DNA from: a bacterium
GTDB taxonomy: Bacteria; Bacillota; Bacilli; Lactobacillales; Streptococcaceae
Length of the DNA stretch: 64,000 nt
Direction: 5' to 3'
Assembly: GCA_905221095.1 (NCBI GenBank)
Contig: CAJNBV010000004.1
Coordinates: forward strand, 62,001 to 126,000
The notes under the pieces were generated by a model. That model did no database searches. It saw only the letters and a program-made list of their open reading frames with translations, and was not told where the DNA came from. Shown here piece after piece: positions 46,440-57,482 of this stretch. The stretch's first letter is position 1; each line of letters begins with the position of its first letter. The position numbers and the translations under genes were made by a program.

Positions 46440-48071
46440 TTAGATTTGTTCAGCAATGACCTTTTCAGCTAAATTCATAGCATGGTCAGACACACGAGTG
46501 TAGTGGGAAACAATGTCGATAAAGTTGACTCCAGCTTGTGTAGAACACTCGCCCTTATTAAGACGTTTGATGTGGGTCTTTCTGAGAACACGTTCCATAT
46601 TGTTGATTTCTTTATGACGTTCAATCAGACTTTGCGCTTTTTCGATATCATTGTTTTCCACGCTGTCAAGGGCATCCTTGATAAAACCAGTGGTTTTTTG
46701 ATAGATATCAGCTAATTCCTGTAAAGCAGCTTCAGAGAACTCAACATTTTTACGTTGAAGATAGTCAGTCAGATTGATTAGCGCTTCTGCGTGATCCCCA
46801 ATTCTTTCCAAATCGCGGGATGAATCCAGGATGTTGGTGAGTACTTCACTTTCTTTCTGGCTAAGAGCTTCACTCGAAAGAGTAATAAGATAACGAGTCA
46901 ATTTTTCATCAATGGTATTGATTGCTTCTTCGGTCTTGTGTCCTTTTTCAGCAACTTTTTCATTGAGGTCAATGATGTAGTTGTATGAAAGGTCGAAGGC
47001 TTTAGAAGCGTAATTTCCTAAGTGAAGGAGTTCTTTTTTCGCATTTCCGAGAGCGATTGATGGAGCTTGTTTGATCAAATGCTCATCAAGGTAAAGCGGC
47101 TCGTACTTGACAACTTCGTCTTCACCAGGGATGAGCTTGGTTACAAAGAAAGCCAAGGCTCCGATGAATGGAAATTGTACAATGGTGTTACTTACGTTAA
47201 AGGCACCGTGCGAGAAGGCGATGGTCATCTCAGGTGAGAGGTGAAGGAGTGCTTGGAAGTACTCAATCATTGCAGTGAAGGGGCTTAATAAGATTAAGCA
47301 AAGAATAGTTCCTAAAACGTTAAAGGTAACGTGGGTCGCAGCAACGCGTTTCGCAGAGACATTGGCTCCAGCTGCCGCGATGATAACTGTTAAGGTTGTC
47401 CCGATATTATCCCCGAAGAGAACTGGCAGAGAACCTTTAAGGTCAAGAAATCCGCCTGCATAGAGCCCTTGCAAAATCCCGATTGTCGCAGAAGAGGCCT
47501 GGATGAGAACGGTAATCACCGCACCAGCAAAAACTCCCAACACAGGATTTTGTCCCAAGGTTACCATGTATTCCTTGAATTGTGGTAAATCTTTAAGCGG
47601 ACTCATACCGGCACTGATGAGGTTGAGGGCGTAGAAGATTCCCCCCACACCAAACAGGATGCGTCCGATATTGTTTGCTGTTCTGTTTTTTGTAAAGAAG
47701 AGGAACATGGTTCCAAGGAAAATCAGGGGTAAAGCATACTCGCCAAGCTTGAAACCGATGATAAAGGAAGTAACGGTGGTTCCGATGTTGGCTCCCATGA
47801 TAATTCCGATAGCCTGTCTAAGAGTTAGAAGACTAGCGCTGACCAGTCCAACCGTGATAACTGTAACCCCTGTACTTGACTGAATCAGGGCAGTCACGAC
47901 AATCCCGACTAGAACACCTAGAAAGGGATTGCTAGTGTACTTGTCAATGTAAAAACGAAGGCGATCTCCAGCAGCTTGTTGCAAACCGTCTCCCATGGTC
48001 TTGATACTATATAAGAATAGTCCCAGACCACCTAAAAAGTGAAATAAAATTTCCTGCCAATTAATGGACAT
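46440..48071 (-). CDS. Na+/phosphate cotransporter family protein (NptA/YjbB type)
   Basis: 543 residues. Two inverted Na_Pi_cotrans repeats with the QSSTGVTVI and QASSATIGIL motifs (about 65 and 192) and GANIGTT/GDNIGTT partners form the membrane domain (about 1-320). The C-terminal ~200 residues are two PhoU-like helical bundles (RDLERIGDHAEALINL; TRVSDHAMNLAEKVI). Relatives move phosphate coupled to sodium, probably outward in YjbB. Monocistronic. Confidence 0.9.
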   Translation of the reverse strand: MSINWQEILFHFLGGLGLFLYSIKTMGDGLQQAAGDRLRFYIDKYTSNPFLGVLVGIVVTALIQSSTGVTVITVGLVSASLLTLRQAIGIIMGANIGTTVTSFIIGFKLGEYALPLIFLGTMFLFFTKNRTANNIGRILFGVGGIFYALNLISAGMSPLKDLPQFKEYMVTLGQNPVLGVFAGAVITVLIQASSATIGILQGLYAGGFLDLKGSLPVLFGDNIGTTLTVIIAAAGANVSAKRVAATHVTFNVLGTILCLILLSPFTAMIEYFQALLHLSPEMTIAFSHGAFNVSNTIVQFPFIGALAFFVTKLIPGEDEVVKYEPLYLDEHLIKQAPSIALGNAKKELLHLGNYASKAFDLSYNYIIDLNEKVAEKGHKTEEAINTIDEKLTRYLITLSSEALSQKESEVLTNILDSSRDLERIGDHAEALINLTDYLQRKNVEFSEAALQELADIYQKTTGFIKDALDSVENNDIEKAQSLIERHKEINNMERVLRKTHIKRLNKGECSTQAGVNFIDIVSHYTRVSDHAMNLAEKVIAEQI

Positions 48072-48265
48072 TTCTTTTTCCTCCGAAAAATAATAACGGA
48101 ATTTCTCCTATTCTATTTTAAAGGATAAAAGTAAATCTAACAAGTGTTAAGCTAAGATTTTTGAAAGAAAATTCGTGATAAAAAGTAAAAATAATAAACC
48201 CTAACATGACATGAAGATTAAATATCGAAAAATCTTGTGAAATCTTTCCTTATATTTCCAAAGTG

Positions 48266-48274
48266 TGATATAAT
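48266..48274 (+). promoter_or_regulatory. pgk promoter (-10)
   Basis: TGA-TATAAT, 36 bases before the pgk start, with AAAGGGG as Shine-Dalgarno. The region 48072-48265 otherwise shows nothing recognisable. Confidence 0.6.
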
Positions 48275-48310
48275 AGTTTCGAATAAAATAAATAAAGGGG
48301 TTTTTGTAAC

Positions 48311-49507
48311 ATGGCAAAACTTACTGTTAAAGACGTTGACTTGAAAGGTAAAAAAGTCCTCGTTCGTGTTGACTTCAACGTACCATTGAAAGATGGCGTA
48401 ATCACTAACGACAACCGTATCACAGCAGCTCTTCCAACTATTAAGTACATCATCGAACAAGGTGGACGTGCAATTCTTTTCTCTCACCTTGGACGTGTGA
48501 AAGAAGAAGCTGATAAAGCTGGTAAATCACTTGCTCCTGTAGCGGCAGACTTGGCAGCAAAACTTGGTCAAGATGTTGTTTTCCCAGGTGTAACTCGTGG
48601 GGCTGAATTGGAAGCAGCTATCAACGCTCTTGAAGATGGACAAGTTCTTTTGGTTGAAAACACTCGTTACGAAGATGTTGACGGCAAGAAAGAATCTAAA
48701 AACGATCCTGAACTTGGTAAATACTGGGCATCACTTGGAGATGGTATCTTCGTAAATGATGCATTCGGTACAGCTCACCGTGCACACGCATCTAACGTTG
48801 GTATCTCAGCAAACGTTGAAAAAGCAGTTGCTGGTTTCCTTCTTGAAAACGAAATTGCCTACATCCAAGAAGCAGTTGAAACTCCAGAACGTCCATTCGT
48901 AGCGATCCTTGGTGGTTCAAAAGTTTCAGATAAGATCGGTGTTATCGAAAACTTGCTTGAAAAAGCTGATAAAGTTCTTATCGGTGGTGGTATGACTTAC
49001 ACATTCTACAAAGCACAAGGTATCGAAATCGGTAACTCACTTGTAGAAGAAGACAAATTGGATGTTGCGAAAGCTCTTCTTGAAAAAGCAAACGGTAAAT
49101 TGATCTTGCCAGTTGACTCAAAAGAAGCTAACGCATTTGCTGGCTACACTGAAGTGCGTGACACTGAAGGTGAAGCGGTTTCTGAAGGTTTCCTTGGTCT
49201 TGACATCGGTCCAAAATCTATCGCTAAATTTGATGAAGCTTTGACTGGTGCGAAAACAGTTGTATGGAACGGACCTATGGGTGTATTTGAAAACCCAGAC
49301 TTCCAAGCTGGTACAATTGGTGTGATGGACGCTATCGTGAAACAACCAGGCGTTAAATCAATCATCGGTGGTGGTGACTCAGCTGCCGCAGCAATCAACC
49401 TTGGACGTGCAGACAAGTTCTCATGGATCTCTACTGGTGGTGGAGCATCAATGGAACTTCTTGAAGGTAAAGTTCTTCCAGGACTTGCAGCCTTGACAGA
49501 AAAATAA
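48311..49507 (+). CDS. pgk: Phosphoglycerate kinase
   Basis: 398 residues. The N-terminal [14 protein letters not shown] signature, the substrate-binding HLGR region and the C-terminal nucleotide-binding GGGDSAAA (about 356-363) are present. It is a glycolytic ATP-generating enzyme. Codon choice is strongly biased towards GGT/CTT/GTT, as expected for a highly expressed gene. From memory, an EndoD-type glycosidase gene precedes pgk in pneumococcus; here only a short AT-rich spacer does. Confidence 0.98.
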   Translation: MAKLTVKDVDLKGKKVLVRVDFNVPLKDGVITNDNRITAALPTIKYIIEQGGRAILFSHLGRVKEEADKAGKSLAPVAADLAAKLGQDVVFPGVTRGAELEAAINALEDGQVLLVENTRYEDVDGKKESKNDPELGKYWASLGDGIFVNDAFGTAHRAHASNVGISANVEKAVAGFLLENEIAYIQEAVETPERPFVAILGGSKVSDKIGVIENLLEKADKVLIGGGMTYTFYKAQGIEIGNSLVEEDKLDVAKALLEKANGKLILPVDSKEANAFAGYTEVRDTEGEAVSEGFLGLDIGPKSIAKFDEALTGAKTVVWNGPMGVFENPDFQAGTIGVMDAIVKQPGVKSIIGGGDSAAAAINLGRADKFSWISTGGGASMELLEGKVLPGLAALTEK

Positions 49508-49525
49508 GATTTTATAAATGAATCA

Positions 49526-49556
49526 AAGAAGAGGGGAATGAAAGTTCCTCTTTTCT
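49526..49556 (+). terminator. pgk terminator
   Basis: AAGAGGGGAA pairs with TTCCTCTT (bulge), then TTCTTTTAC. Confidence 0.65.
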
Positions 49557-49642
49557 TTTACTCGAAATAAAAACGTTTCCTCTCAACTATTGCTCATAAA
49601 ATCACCCAAATTATGATAAAATGGAAATAGAAAGTTGAGATT

Positions 49643-50170
49643 ATGAGTTATTTTAAAAAATATAAATTCGATAAATCCCAGTTCAAACTTGGTATGCGAA
49701 CCTTTAAAACAGGTATTGCTGTTTTTCTAGTTCTCTTGATTTTTGGCTTTTTTGGTTGGAAAGGTCTTCAAATCGGTGCTTTGACAGCCGTGTTTAGCCT
49801 GAGGGAGAGTTTTGATAAGAGTGTCCATTTTGGGACTTCGCGTATTCTAGGAAATAGTATCGGTGGCCTCTATGCCCTCCTCTTCTTCCTATTAAATACC
49901 TTTTTCCACGAAGCTTTTTGGGTGACCTTGGTAGTTGTCCCCATCTGCACCATGTTAACCATTATGACAAATGTAGCCATGAATAACAAAGCAGGTGTTA
50001 TAGGTGGTGTAGCAGCTATGTTAATTATTACCCTATCAATTCCGAGCGGTGAAACGATTTTGTACGTGTTTGCGCGTGTATCGGAAACTTTCATGGGAGT
50101 TTTTGTCGCAATTCTCGTAAATTACGATATTGATCGTATTCGGCTCTTTTTAGAGAAAAAAGAAAAATAA
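49643..50170 (+). CDS. Aromatic acid exporter/FUSC-like membrane protein (DUF939 N-terminal type)
   Basis: 175 residues, four or five hydrophobic segments between about 20 and 145 (TGIAVFLVLLIFGFFGW, ITLSIPSGE region) ending in NYDIDRIRLFLEKKEK. It resembles the short membrane half of ArAE_1/FUSC transporters; family assignment is moderate and substrate unknown. It lies between pgk and glnR, and a GlnR box begins at its stop codon. Confidence 0.7.
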   Translation: MSYFKKYKFDKSQFKLGMRTFKTGIAVFLVLLIFGFFGWKGLQIGALTAVFSLRESFDKSVHFGTSRILGNSIGGLYALLFFLLNTFFHEAFWVTLVVVPICTMLTIMTNVAMNNKAGVIGGVAAMLIITLSIPSGETILYVFARVSETFMGVFVAILVNYDIDRIRLFLEKKEK

Positions 50171-50187
50171 TGTTACATTTTATAACA
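50171..50187 (+). promoter_or_regulatory. GlnR operator
   Basis: TGTTA-N7-TAACA matches the TGTNAN7TNACA GlnR/TnrA consensus exactly, immediately upstream of the -35 of glnR, implying nitrogen-dependent autoregulation of glnRA. Confidence 0.9.
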
Positions 50188-50194
50188 TTATCAA

Positions 50195-50223
50195 TTGACG
50201 TTTGTCTTTTTTTAGACTATAAT
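50195..50223 (+). promoter_or_regulatory. glnRA promoter
   Basis: TTGACG (50195-50200), 17 bases, TATAAT (50218-50223). Confidence 0.9.
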
Positions 50224-50246
50224 AGACAGAAAGAAGGAAATTGTAA

Positions 50247-50603
50247 ATGAAGGAAAAAGAATTTCGCCGAAATATGGCTGTTTTTCCTATCGGCAGTGTT
50301 ATGAAGTTGACCGATCTATCGGCGCGTCAGATTCGTTATTATGAAGATCAAGAGTTGATTAAACCTGATCGAAACGAAGGAAATCGTCGCATGTATTCCT
50401 TGAATGACATGGATCGTCTGCTTGAAATCAAAGATTATATCTCTGAAGGTTATAATATCGCTGCCATTAAGAAAAAATATGCTGAACGTGAAGCGAAATC
50501 CAAGAAAGCGGTGAGTCAGACTGAGGTGCGTCGTGCACTTCACAATGAACTCCTCCAACAGGGTCGCTTTGCTTCAGTACGGTCACCTTTTGGTCGCGGT
50601 TAG
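50247..50603 (+). CDS. glnR: Nitrogen repressor GlnR (MerR family)
   Basis: 118 residues. MerR-type helix-turn-helix: KLTDLSARQIRYYEDQELI (about 24-42) and RRMYSLNDMDRLLEIKDY. The short C-terminal tail is the part that interacts with feedback-inhibited glutamine synthetase in Bacillus. It forms an operon with glnA, 36 bases downstream. Confidence 0.96.
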   Translation: MKEKEFRRNMAVFPIGSVMKLTDLSARQIRYYEDQELIKPDRNEGNRRMYSLNDMDRLLEIKDYISEGYNIAAIKKKYAEREAKSKKAVSQTEVRRALHNELLQQGRFASVRSPFGRG

Positions 50604-50639
50604 GTAACCGCAAGTAGTCATACATTAAGGAGAAAACTC

Positions 50640-51986
50640 ATGCCAATCACAGCTGCAGATATTCGTCGTGAAGTCAAGGAAAAAAATGTTACCTTTATTC
50701 GTCTTATGTTCTCAGATATTTTGGGAACCATGAAAAACGTCGAAATTCCTGCTACAGATGAACAGTTAGATAAAGTCTTGTCAAACAAGGCGATGTTTGA
50801 TGGATCTTCTATTGAAGGTTTTGTACGTATCAATGAATCAGATATGTACTTGTACCCAGACTTGGATACATGGACAGTCTTCCCTTGGGGAGATGAAAAT
50901 GGAAGTGTTGCAGGTTTGATCTGTGATGTCTATACAACAGAAGGTGAACCATTTGCAGGTGACCCTCGTGGCAATTTGAAACGCGCTCTTCGTCACATGG
51001 AAGAAGTAGGATTCAAATCTTTCAACCTTGGTCCAGAACCAGAATTCTTCCTATTTAAGTTGGATGAAAATGGAGACCCAACACTTGAAGTAAATGATAA
51101 GGGTGGCTATTTTGATTTGGCGCCTACTGACCTTGCGGACAATACACGTCGTGAGATTGTCAATGTCTTGACCAAAATGGGATTTGAAGTAGAAGCGAGT
51201 CACCACGAGGTTGCGGTTGGACAACACGAGATTGACTTTAAGTACGATGAAGTTCTCCGTGCCTGTGATAAGATTCAAATCTTTAAACTTGTTGTTAAAA
51301 CCATTGCTCGCAAACATGGGCTTTACGCAACCTTTATGGCTAAACCAAAATTTGGTATTGCTGGATCAGGTATGCACTGTAATATGTCCTTGTTTGATGC
51401 AGAAGGAAATAACGCCTTCTTTGATCCAAATGATCCAAAAGGAATGCAGTTGTCAGAAACGGCTTACCATTTCCTTGGTGGTTTGATCAAACATGCTTAC
51501 AACTATACTGCCATCATGAACCCAACGGTTAACTCATACAAACGTTTGGTTCCAGGTTATGAAGCGCCTGTTTACATTGCTTGGGCTGGTCGTAACCGTT
51601 CGCCACTTGTGCGCGTGCCTGCTTCACGCGGTATGGGAACTCGTCTTGAGTTGCGTTCGGTGGATCCAATGGCGAACCCATATATCGCTATGGCGGTTCT
51701 TTTGGAAGTTGGTTTGCATGGTATTGAAAATAAAATCGAAGCACCAGCTCCTATCGAAGAAAATATCTACATCATGACAGCAGAAGAGCGTAAGGAAGCT
51801 GGTATTACAGACCTTCCATCAACTCTTCACAACGCTTTGAAGGCTTTAACAGAGGATGAGGTTGTCAGAGCAGCTCTTGGAGAACACATCTATACTAGCT
51901 TCCTTGAAGCCAAACGAATCGAATGGGCAAGTTATGCAACCTTCGTTTCACAATGGGAAATTGATAATTATTTAGACCTTTACTAA
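50640..51986 (+). CDS. glnA: Glutamine synthetase type I
   Basis: 448 residues (GSI-alpha, no adenylylation insertion). DGSSIEGF, the metal-binding EPEFFLF, the ATP-binding [17 protein letters not shown] and [12 protein letters not shown] motifs are all present. It makes glutamine from glutamate, ammonia and ATP, and in its feedback-inhibited form activates GlnR. Shine-Dalgarno AAGGAG. Confidence 0.98.
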   Translation: MPITAADIRREVKEKNVTFIRLMFSDILGTMKNVEIPATDEQLDKVLSNKAMFDGSSIEGFVRINESDMYLYPDLDTWTVFPWGDENGSVAGLICDVYTTEGEPFAGDPRGNLKRALRHMEEVGFKSFNLGPEPEFFLFKLDENGDPTLEVNDKGGYFDLAPTDLADNTRREIVNVLTKMGFEVEASHHEVAVGQHEIDFKYDEVLRACDKIQIFKLVVKTIARKHGLYATFMAKPKFGIAGSGMHCNMSLFDAEGNNAFFDPNDPKGMQLSETAYHFLGGLIKHAYNYTAIMNPTVNSYKRLVPGYEAPVYIAWAGRNRSPLVRVPASRGMGTRLELRSVDPMANPYIAMAVLLEVGLHGIENKIEAPAPIEENIYIMTAEERKEAGITDLPSTLHNALKALTEDEVVRAALGEHIYTSFLEAKRIEWASYATFVSQWEIDNYLDLY

Positions 51987-52002
51987 TACTAATATAGAGG
52001 AA

Positions 52003-52028
52003 AGATTGCCTGAGGGTGGTCTTTTTTT
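52003..52028 (+). terminator. glnRA terminator
   Basis: AGATTGCC-TGAG-GGTGGTCT (8 bp, three G-U) then seven T. Confidence 0.8.
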
Positions 52029-52042
52029 CTTGCTTTTTATAT

Positions 52043-52081
52043 CGAGGTGTGATATATTTTATATAACGAGATGCGATATAT
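52043..52081 (+). promoter_or_regulatory. Direct repeat, candidate PadR operator
   Basis: CGAGGTGTGATATAT (52043-52057) and CGAGATGCGATATAT (52067-52081) agree at 13 of 15 positions with a 24-base period, upstream of the padR start. The repeat is probably the autoregulatory binding region; ATATAACG lies between the copies. Confidence 0.55.
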
Positions 52082-52106
52082 CGAACTGAATAGGAGGTGG
52101 CAATAA

Positions 52107-52427
52107 ATGGAATTAACGGATAAAATCCGTCGAGTTTATCTTCCGATGACGGAAACAGGTTTTTATATCTTGTTCTGTCTGCAGAAGGAGAACCATGGAT
52201 ATGGTATCACGCAAAAGGTTAAAGAGATGACAGATTCGCAAGTCTTGATTAGTCCTGGAACTATGTATGGAACCTTGTCAAAGATGGAAAAGGATGGTTT
52301 GATTTCCTTTGTTCGCGAAGAGGAAAAACGTAAAATCTATCAGATCACAGACTTGGGGAGAAAAGTCTTAGATATTGAATTGAAGCGTATTGAACGGCTC
52401 TATAGAAACAGTCGGGAGGAAGGATGA
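52107..52427 (+). CDS. PadR-family transcriptional regulator
   Basis: 106 residues. The PadR winged helix is clear: GFYILFCLQKENHGYGITQKV, then SPGTMYGTLSKMEKDGLI, then KIYQITDLGRKVL, with a short C-terminal helix. Such small (subfamily-2) PadR repressors often sit with the membrane protein genes they regulate. GGAGGTGG lies upstream. Overlaps the next gene by four bases. Confidence 0.92.
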   Translation: MELTDKIRRVYLPMTETGFYILFCLQKENHGYGITQKVKEMTDSQVLISPGTMYGTLSKMEKDGLISFVREEEKRKIYQITDLGRKVLDIELKRIERLYRNSREEG

Positions 52428-53002
52428 TGGAAAAGAAAATTGTTTATCGAATTTTTACAATTGCGGATTATGAGAGGGAAGCTCTATACTTTAGAGAAAT
52501 GCATGCTAAGGGATGGAAACTTAGGGAAGTAAGCTACTCTATCTTATTGTTTGCAGTTAAGTATACCTTTGAAAAGTGTCACCCTGAGCAAGTGTCTTAT
52601 CAGTTGGATTTTTACCCAATGGAAAAATCAGAGAGATCCTCCTATTTACAACTATTTAAAGACTGTGGCTGGGAGCATATTACAGACTTTAATAGTTTTT
52701 CCTATTTTAGAAAAGCGCATTCTGAAATTGAATCGGATGCAGAATTTGAAATCTATAATGACGCTGCTGGGAAGTTAGCTATGGTTGATCGCATTTTAAG
52801 ACTGCGATTAGTACCTGTTTTACTTTTGCTAGCCATACATATACCATTCTTACTTAAATTGCTCAATAGGAGTAATGCGTATGGTCTATGGAGTTTTCTT
52901 GCGGTCGGGCTAGATCTTTTCTTGTCTTTAATCCTTTTGTTAATAGTTGCCTATATTAGCTGGAAGTTATGGTATAAAAAGAAGGAATTATCAGATTTAT
53001 GA
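52424..53002 (+). CDS. DUF2812 membrane protein, first copy
   Basis: 192 residues. The cytoplasmic N-terminal domain (about 1-115) has the DUF2812 pattern YRIFTIADYEREALYFREMHAKGWKL, YTFEKCHPEQVSYQLDF and FKDCGWEHI. Two C-terminal membrane helices follow (about 125-145 and 153-180). Function is unknown. Translationally coupled with padR, its likely regulator. It resembles the next gene. Confidence 0.8.
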   Translation: MMEKKIVYRIFTIADYEREALYFREMHAKGWKLREVSYSILLFAVKYTFEKCHPEQVSYQLDFYPMEKSERSSYLQLFKDCGWEHITDFNSFSYFRKAHSEIESDAEFEIYNDAAGKLAMVDRILRLRLVPVLLLLAIHIPFLLKLLNRSNAYGLWSFLAVGLDLFLSLILLLIVAYISWKLWYKKKELSDL

Positions 53003-53036
53003 TAGGGTAGGTATACTCAAAATTGGAGGGGAAGTC

Positions 53037-53549
53037 ATGATAAATAAAAAGCAATTTCGGATCTTCACTATTCTTGATTTGGACAAGAAGGAAGAATATT
53101 TGCATGAGATGCATTTGAAAGGTTGGAGGTATAGAACGAGTCGTTTTGGTTTGTTCTATTTTGACCAATGTCAACCTGACGATGTCATCTACCGTATCTA
53201 TGATCCTAGATTTCTTAAAAAGTATAAGCATGAACGGCAAGATTTTAGAAATAGCGGTTGGGAATTGATAGAAACAGGATTTTGTTCAATTCTTCGTAAA
53301 CCAGCTTCTGATATACTTTCAGAGGATCGAGTTTATATGGGCAAGGAACTTAGGTGGGAAGTTATGCGGTCTAGACTTCGTTCCTGTACAGCTACTTTCT
53401 CGGGTGGTCTTGTTGTTTGTATGAGTTTATTTAAAGAAGAGCTTTCTATGTCTTTCTTTATTATTTTTCTTTTATATGCTTTTATGATTTCTTATCTAAT
53501 CTATGGTTATTTCAGACTAAAAAGGAAATACAAAATGAATGGAAGGTAA
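53037..53549 (+). CDS. DUF2812 membrane protein, second copy
   Basis: 170 residues from ATG 53037, which has GGAGGGG upstream; longer in-frame starts lie inside the previous gene. The N-terminus FRIFTILDLDKKEEYLHEMHLKGWRYR, the DQCQPDDVIYRIYD segment and FRNSGWELIETG repeat the layout of the preceding protein, followed by two membrane helices (about 112-130 and 136-155). A diverged tandem duplicate; function unknown. Confidence 0.78.
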   Translation: MINKKQFRIFTILDLDKKEEYLHEMHLKGWRYRTSRFGLFYFDQCQPDDVIYRIYDPRFLKKYKHERQDFRNSGWELIETGFCSILRKPASDILSEDRVYMGKELRWEVMRSRLRSCTATFSGGLVVCMSLFKEELSMSFFIIFLLYAFMISYLIYGYFRLKRKYKMNGR

Positions 53550-53573
53550 GGTTCTAGGTCTTCAGACTGATTT

Positions 53574-53600
53574 TTAGCACTCTTAGTAAAAGAGTGCTAA
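53574..53600 (+). promoter_or_regulatory. CIRCE operator 1
   Basis: TTAGCACTC-N9-GAGTGCTAA, a perfect 9+9 CIRCE, upstream of the hrcA -35. It is followed by TTTTTT and may double as a terminator for the DUF2812 transcript. Confidence 0.97.
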
Positions 53601-53617
53601 TTTTTTGAGTTTTTGTC

Positions 53618-53645
53618 TTGACATTCTCTTCTAAGGGTGTATAAT
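53618..53645 (+). promoter_or_regulatory. hrcA-grpE-dnaK-dnaJ promoter
   Basis: TTGACA (53618-53623), 16 bases, TATAAT (53640-53645), bracketed by the two CIRCE sites. Confidence 0.95.
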
Positions 53646-53656
53646 AGAATCATGAG

Positions 53657-53683
53657 TTAGCACTTAAGTGTGTTGAGTGCTAA
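53657..53683 (+). promoter_or_regulatory. CIRCE operator 2
   Basis: TTAGCACTT-N9-GAGTGCTAA, a CIRCE with one mismatch, located in the 5' leader 12 bases after the -10. Confidence 0.95.
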
Positions 53684-53709
53684 TTGATCAGACAGAGAGG
53701 AGTGATGAG

Positions 53710-54744
53710 ATGGTTACAGAGCGTCAGCAGGATATTTTAAATCTGATTATTGACATCTTTACCAAAACGCACGAACCTGTCGGATCCAAAGCCTTGCAAG
53801 AGTCTATTAACTCTAGCAGTGCTACCATTCGTAATGATATGGCGGCTTTAGAAAAGCAAGGGTTGCTTGAGAAGGCTCATACTTCAAGTGGTCGCATGCC
53901 AAGTGTTGCTGGTTTTCAGTACTATGTGAAACACTCACTGGATTTTGACCGACTGGCTGAAAATGAGGTCTATGAGATTGTCAAAGCCTTTGATCAGGAA
54001 TTCTTCAAACTAGAGGATATTCTGCAAGAGGCTGCTAATCTACTAACAGACTTGAGTGGCTGTACGGTAGTAGCACTGGATGTTGAGCCCAGCAGGCAAC
54101 GGTTGACAGCCTTTGATATTGTTGTTTTGGGGCAACATACAGCCTTGGCAGTGTTCACCCTAGACGAGTCTCGAACGGTTACCAGTCAGTTTCTGATTCC
54201 AAGGAACTTCTTGCAGGAAGATTTGCTGAAACTGAAGGCAATCATTCAGGAACGTTTTCTCGGTCACACCGTTCTAGATATTCACTACAAGATTCGGACA
54301 GAGATTCCGCAGATTATCCAGCGTTATTTCACAACAACGGACAATGTCATGGATCTCTTTGAACACATTTTTAAAGAAATGTTCAACGAAAACATTGTGG
54401 TATCGGGCAAAGTCAATCTCTTGAATTTTGCCAATCTGGCAGCCTATCAGTTCTTTGACCAACCGCAAAAGGTGGCCTTGGAGATTCGTGAGGGTCTGCA
54501 TGAAGATCAGATGCAAAATGTCCGTGTTGCGGACAGTCAAGAGTCTTGTCTAGCAGACCTAGCGGTGATTAGTAGCAAGTTCCTCATTCCTTATCGGGGA
54601 GTTGGAATTCTAGCGATTATCGGTCCAGTCAATCTGGATTACCAACAGCTAATCAACCAAGTCAATGTGGTCAACCGTGTTTTGACCATGAAGTTGACAG
54701 ATTTTTACCGCTATCTCAGCAGTAATCATTACGAAGTACATTAA
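53710..54744 (+). CDS. hrcA: Heat-inducible transcription repressor HrcA
   Basis: 344 residues from ATG 53710 (GAGAGGAG upstream; an upstream in-frame start at 53677 lies in the CIRCE). N-terminal winged helix [25 protein letters not shown] and [20 protein letters not shown]; the remaining dimer/regulatory domain has HTSSGRMPS and normal length. It binds CIRCE and is stabilised by GroEL in other Firmicutes. Confidence 0.97.
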   Translation: MVTERQQDILNLIIDIFTKTHEPVGSKALQESINSSSATIRNDMAALEKQGLLEKAHTSSGRMPSVAGFQYYVKHSLDFDRLAENEVYEIVKAFDQEFFKLEDILQEAANLLTDLSGCTVVALDVEPSRQRLTAFDIVVLGQHTALAVFTLDESRTVTSQFLIPRNFLQEDLLKLKAIIQERFLGHTVLDIHYKIRTEIPQIIQRYFTTTDNVMDLFEHIFKEMFNENIVVSGKVNLLNFANLAAYQFFDQPQKVALEIREGLHEDQMQNVRVADSQESCLADLAVISSKFLIPYRGVGILAIIGPVNLDYQQLINQVNVVNRVLTMKLTDFYRYLSSNHYEVH

Positions 54745-54770
54745 TATTGAAATCATTAAAGGAGGCGAAA

Positions 54771-55295
54771 ATGGCCCAAGATATAAAAAATGAAGAAGTA
54801 GAAGAAGTCCAAGAAGAGGAAGTTGTGGAAACGGTAGAAGAAACAACTCCTGAGAAGTTTGAGTTGGACTTGGCAAATGAACGTGCAGATGAGTTCGAAA
54901 ACAAATACCTTCGCGCTCATGCAGAAATGCAAAATATCCAACGCCGTGCCAATGAAGAGCGTCAAAACTTGCAACGTTATCGTAGCCAAGATTTGGCGAA
55001 AGCAATCTTGCCATCACTCGACAACCTCGAACGTGCCCTTGCCGTCGAAGGGTTGACAGATGATGTGAAGAAGGGCTTGGAAATGGTGCAAGAAAGCTTG
55101 ATTCACGCTTTGAAAGAAGAAGGAATCGAAGAAATCGCAGCTGAAGGTGAATTTGACCATAACTACCATATGGCTATCCAAACTCTCCCAGCAGACGATG
55201 ACCACCTAGCAGACACTATCGCTCAAGTTTTCCAAAAAGGCTATAAACTCCATGACCGCATCCTACGCCCAGCAATGGTAGTGGTCTATAACTAG
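54771..55295 (+). CDS. grpE: Nucleotide exchange factor GrpE
   Basis: 174 residues from ATG 54771 (GGAGG upstream; the reading frame extends back to 54747 without a Shine-Dalgarno). An acidic, glutamate-rich N-terminal tail (about 1-30), a long coiled coil (about 35-100; [20 protein letters not shown]) and the C-terminal beta domain ending [14 protein letters not shown]. It releases ADP from DnaK. Confidence 0.96.
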   Translation: MAQDIKNEEVEEVQEEEVVETVEETTPEKFELDLANERADEFENKYLRAHAEMQNIQRRANEERQNLQRYRSQDLAKAILPSLDNLERALAVEGLTDDVKKGLEMVQESLIHALKEEGIEEIAAEGEFDHNYHMAIQTLPADDDHLADTIAQVFQKGYKLHDRILRPAMVVVYN

Positions 55296-55394
55296 GCAAT
55301 AGAACTAAAAAAACTTGTCCGAAACGACAATAAACTATGAAAGAAAGATAAAATATGTTTGACTTTGCAAGAGTGAGCGAAGCGAACCAAAGAC

Positions 55395-55507
55395 GATACT
55401 CTTCGCCGTGGCGCTATTTGCGCAAACTTTGAGACCTTAGGCTCAAAGTTTAGTCAAAGAGATTGACGAGTCAAGCTCTGACGGCGCCGCCACTTAAGAA
55501 GAGTATC
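55395..55507. repeat. Palindromic MITE-like element between grpE and dnaK
   Basis: A 113-bp element with perfect 10-bp terminal inverted repeats (GATACTCTTC / GAAGAGTATC) and a further 6-bp pair GTGGCG/CGCCAC just inside. It encloses three hairpins: GCGC (55411-14 with 55420-23), a 10-bp stem 55424-55433 with 55442-55451, and 55458-55466 with 55471-55479. The ends resemble BOX termini but the core does not. It is transcribed within the heat-shock operon leader of dnaK. Confidence 0.6.
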
Positions 55508-55535
55508 TAAAAGAAAAATAGAATATAAAATTTAA

Positions 55536-57369
<1,834 letters not shown>

Positions 57370-57371
<2 letters not shown>

Positions 57372-57393
57372 AATAGTCCAGTGGACTATTTTA
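57370..57393 (+). terminator. Hairpin directly after dnaK
   Basis: AAAATAGTCC-AGT-GGACTATTTT, perfect 10-bp stem beginning at the stop codon, then TATCC; perhaps a partial terminator or 3'-end stabiliser. Confidence 0.65.
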
Positions 57394-57431
57394 TCCCGAG
57401 CTTGAAAATCAGGCGAGTATAAGAAGAAATC

Positions 57432-57460
57432 CAGAGGTTGCAACCCAGCCTCTGTTTTTC
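57432..57460 (+). terminator. Terminator upstream of the DJ-1 gene
   Basis: CAGAGG pairs with CCTCTG around an 11-base loop, followed by TTTTTC. Confidence 0.7.
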
Positions 57461-57482
57461 GGTAAAATAGAGGATGTTGCGT

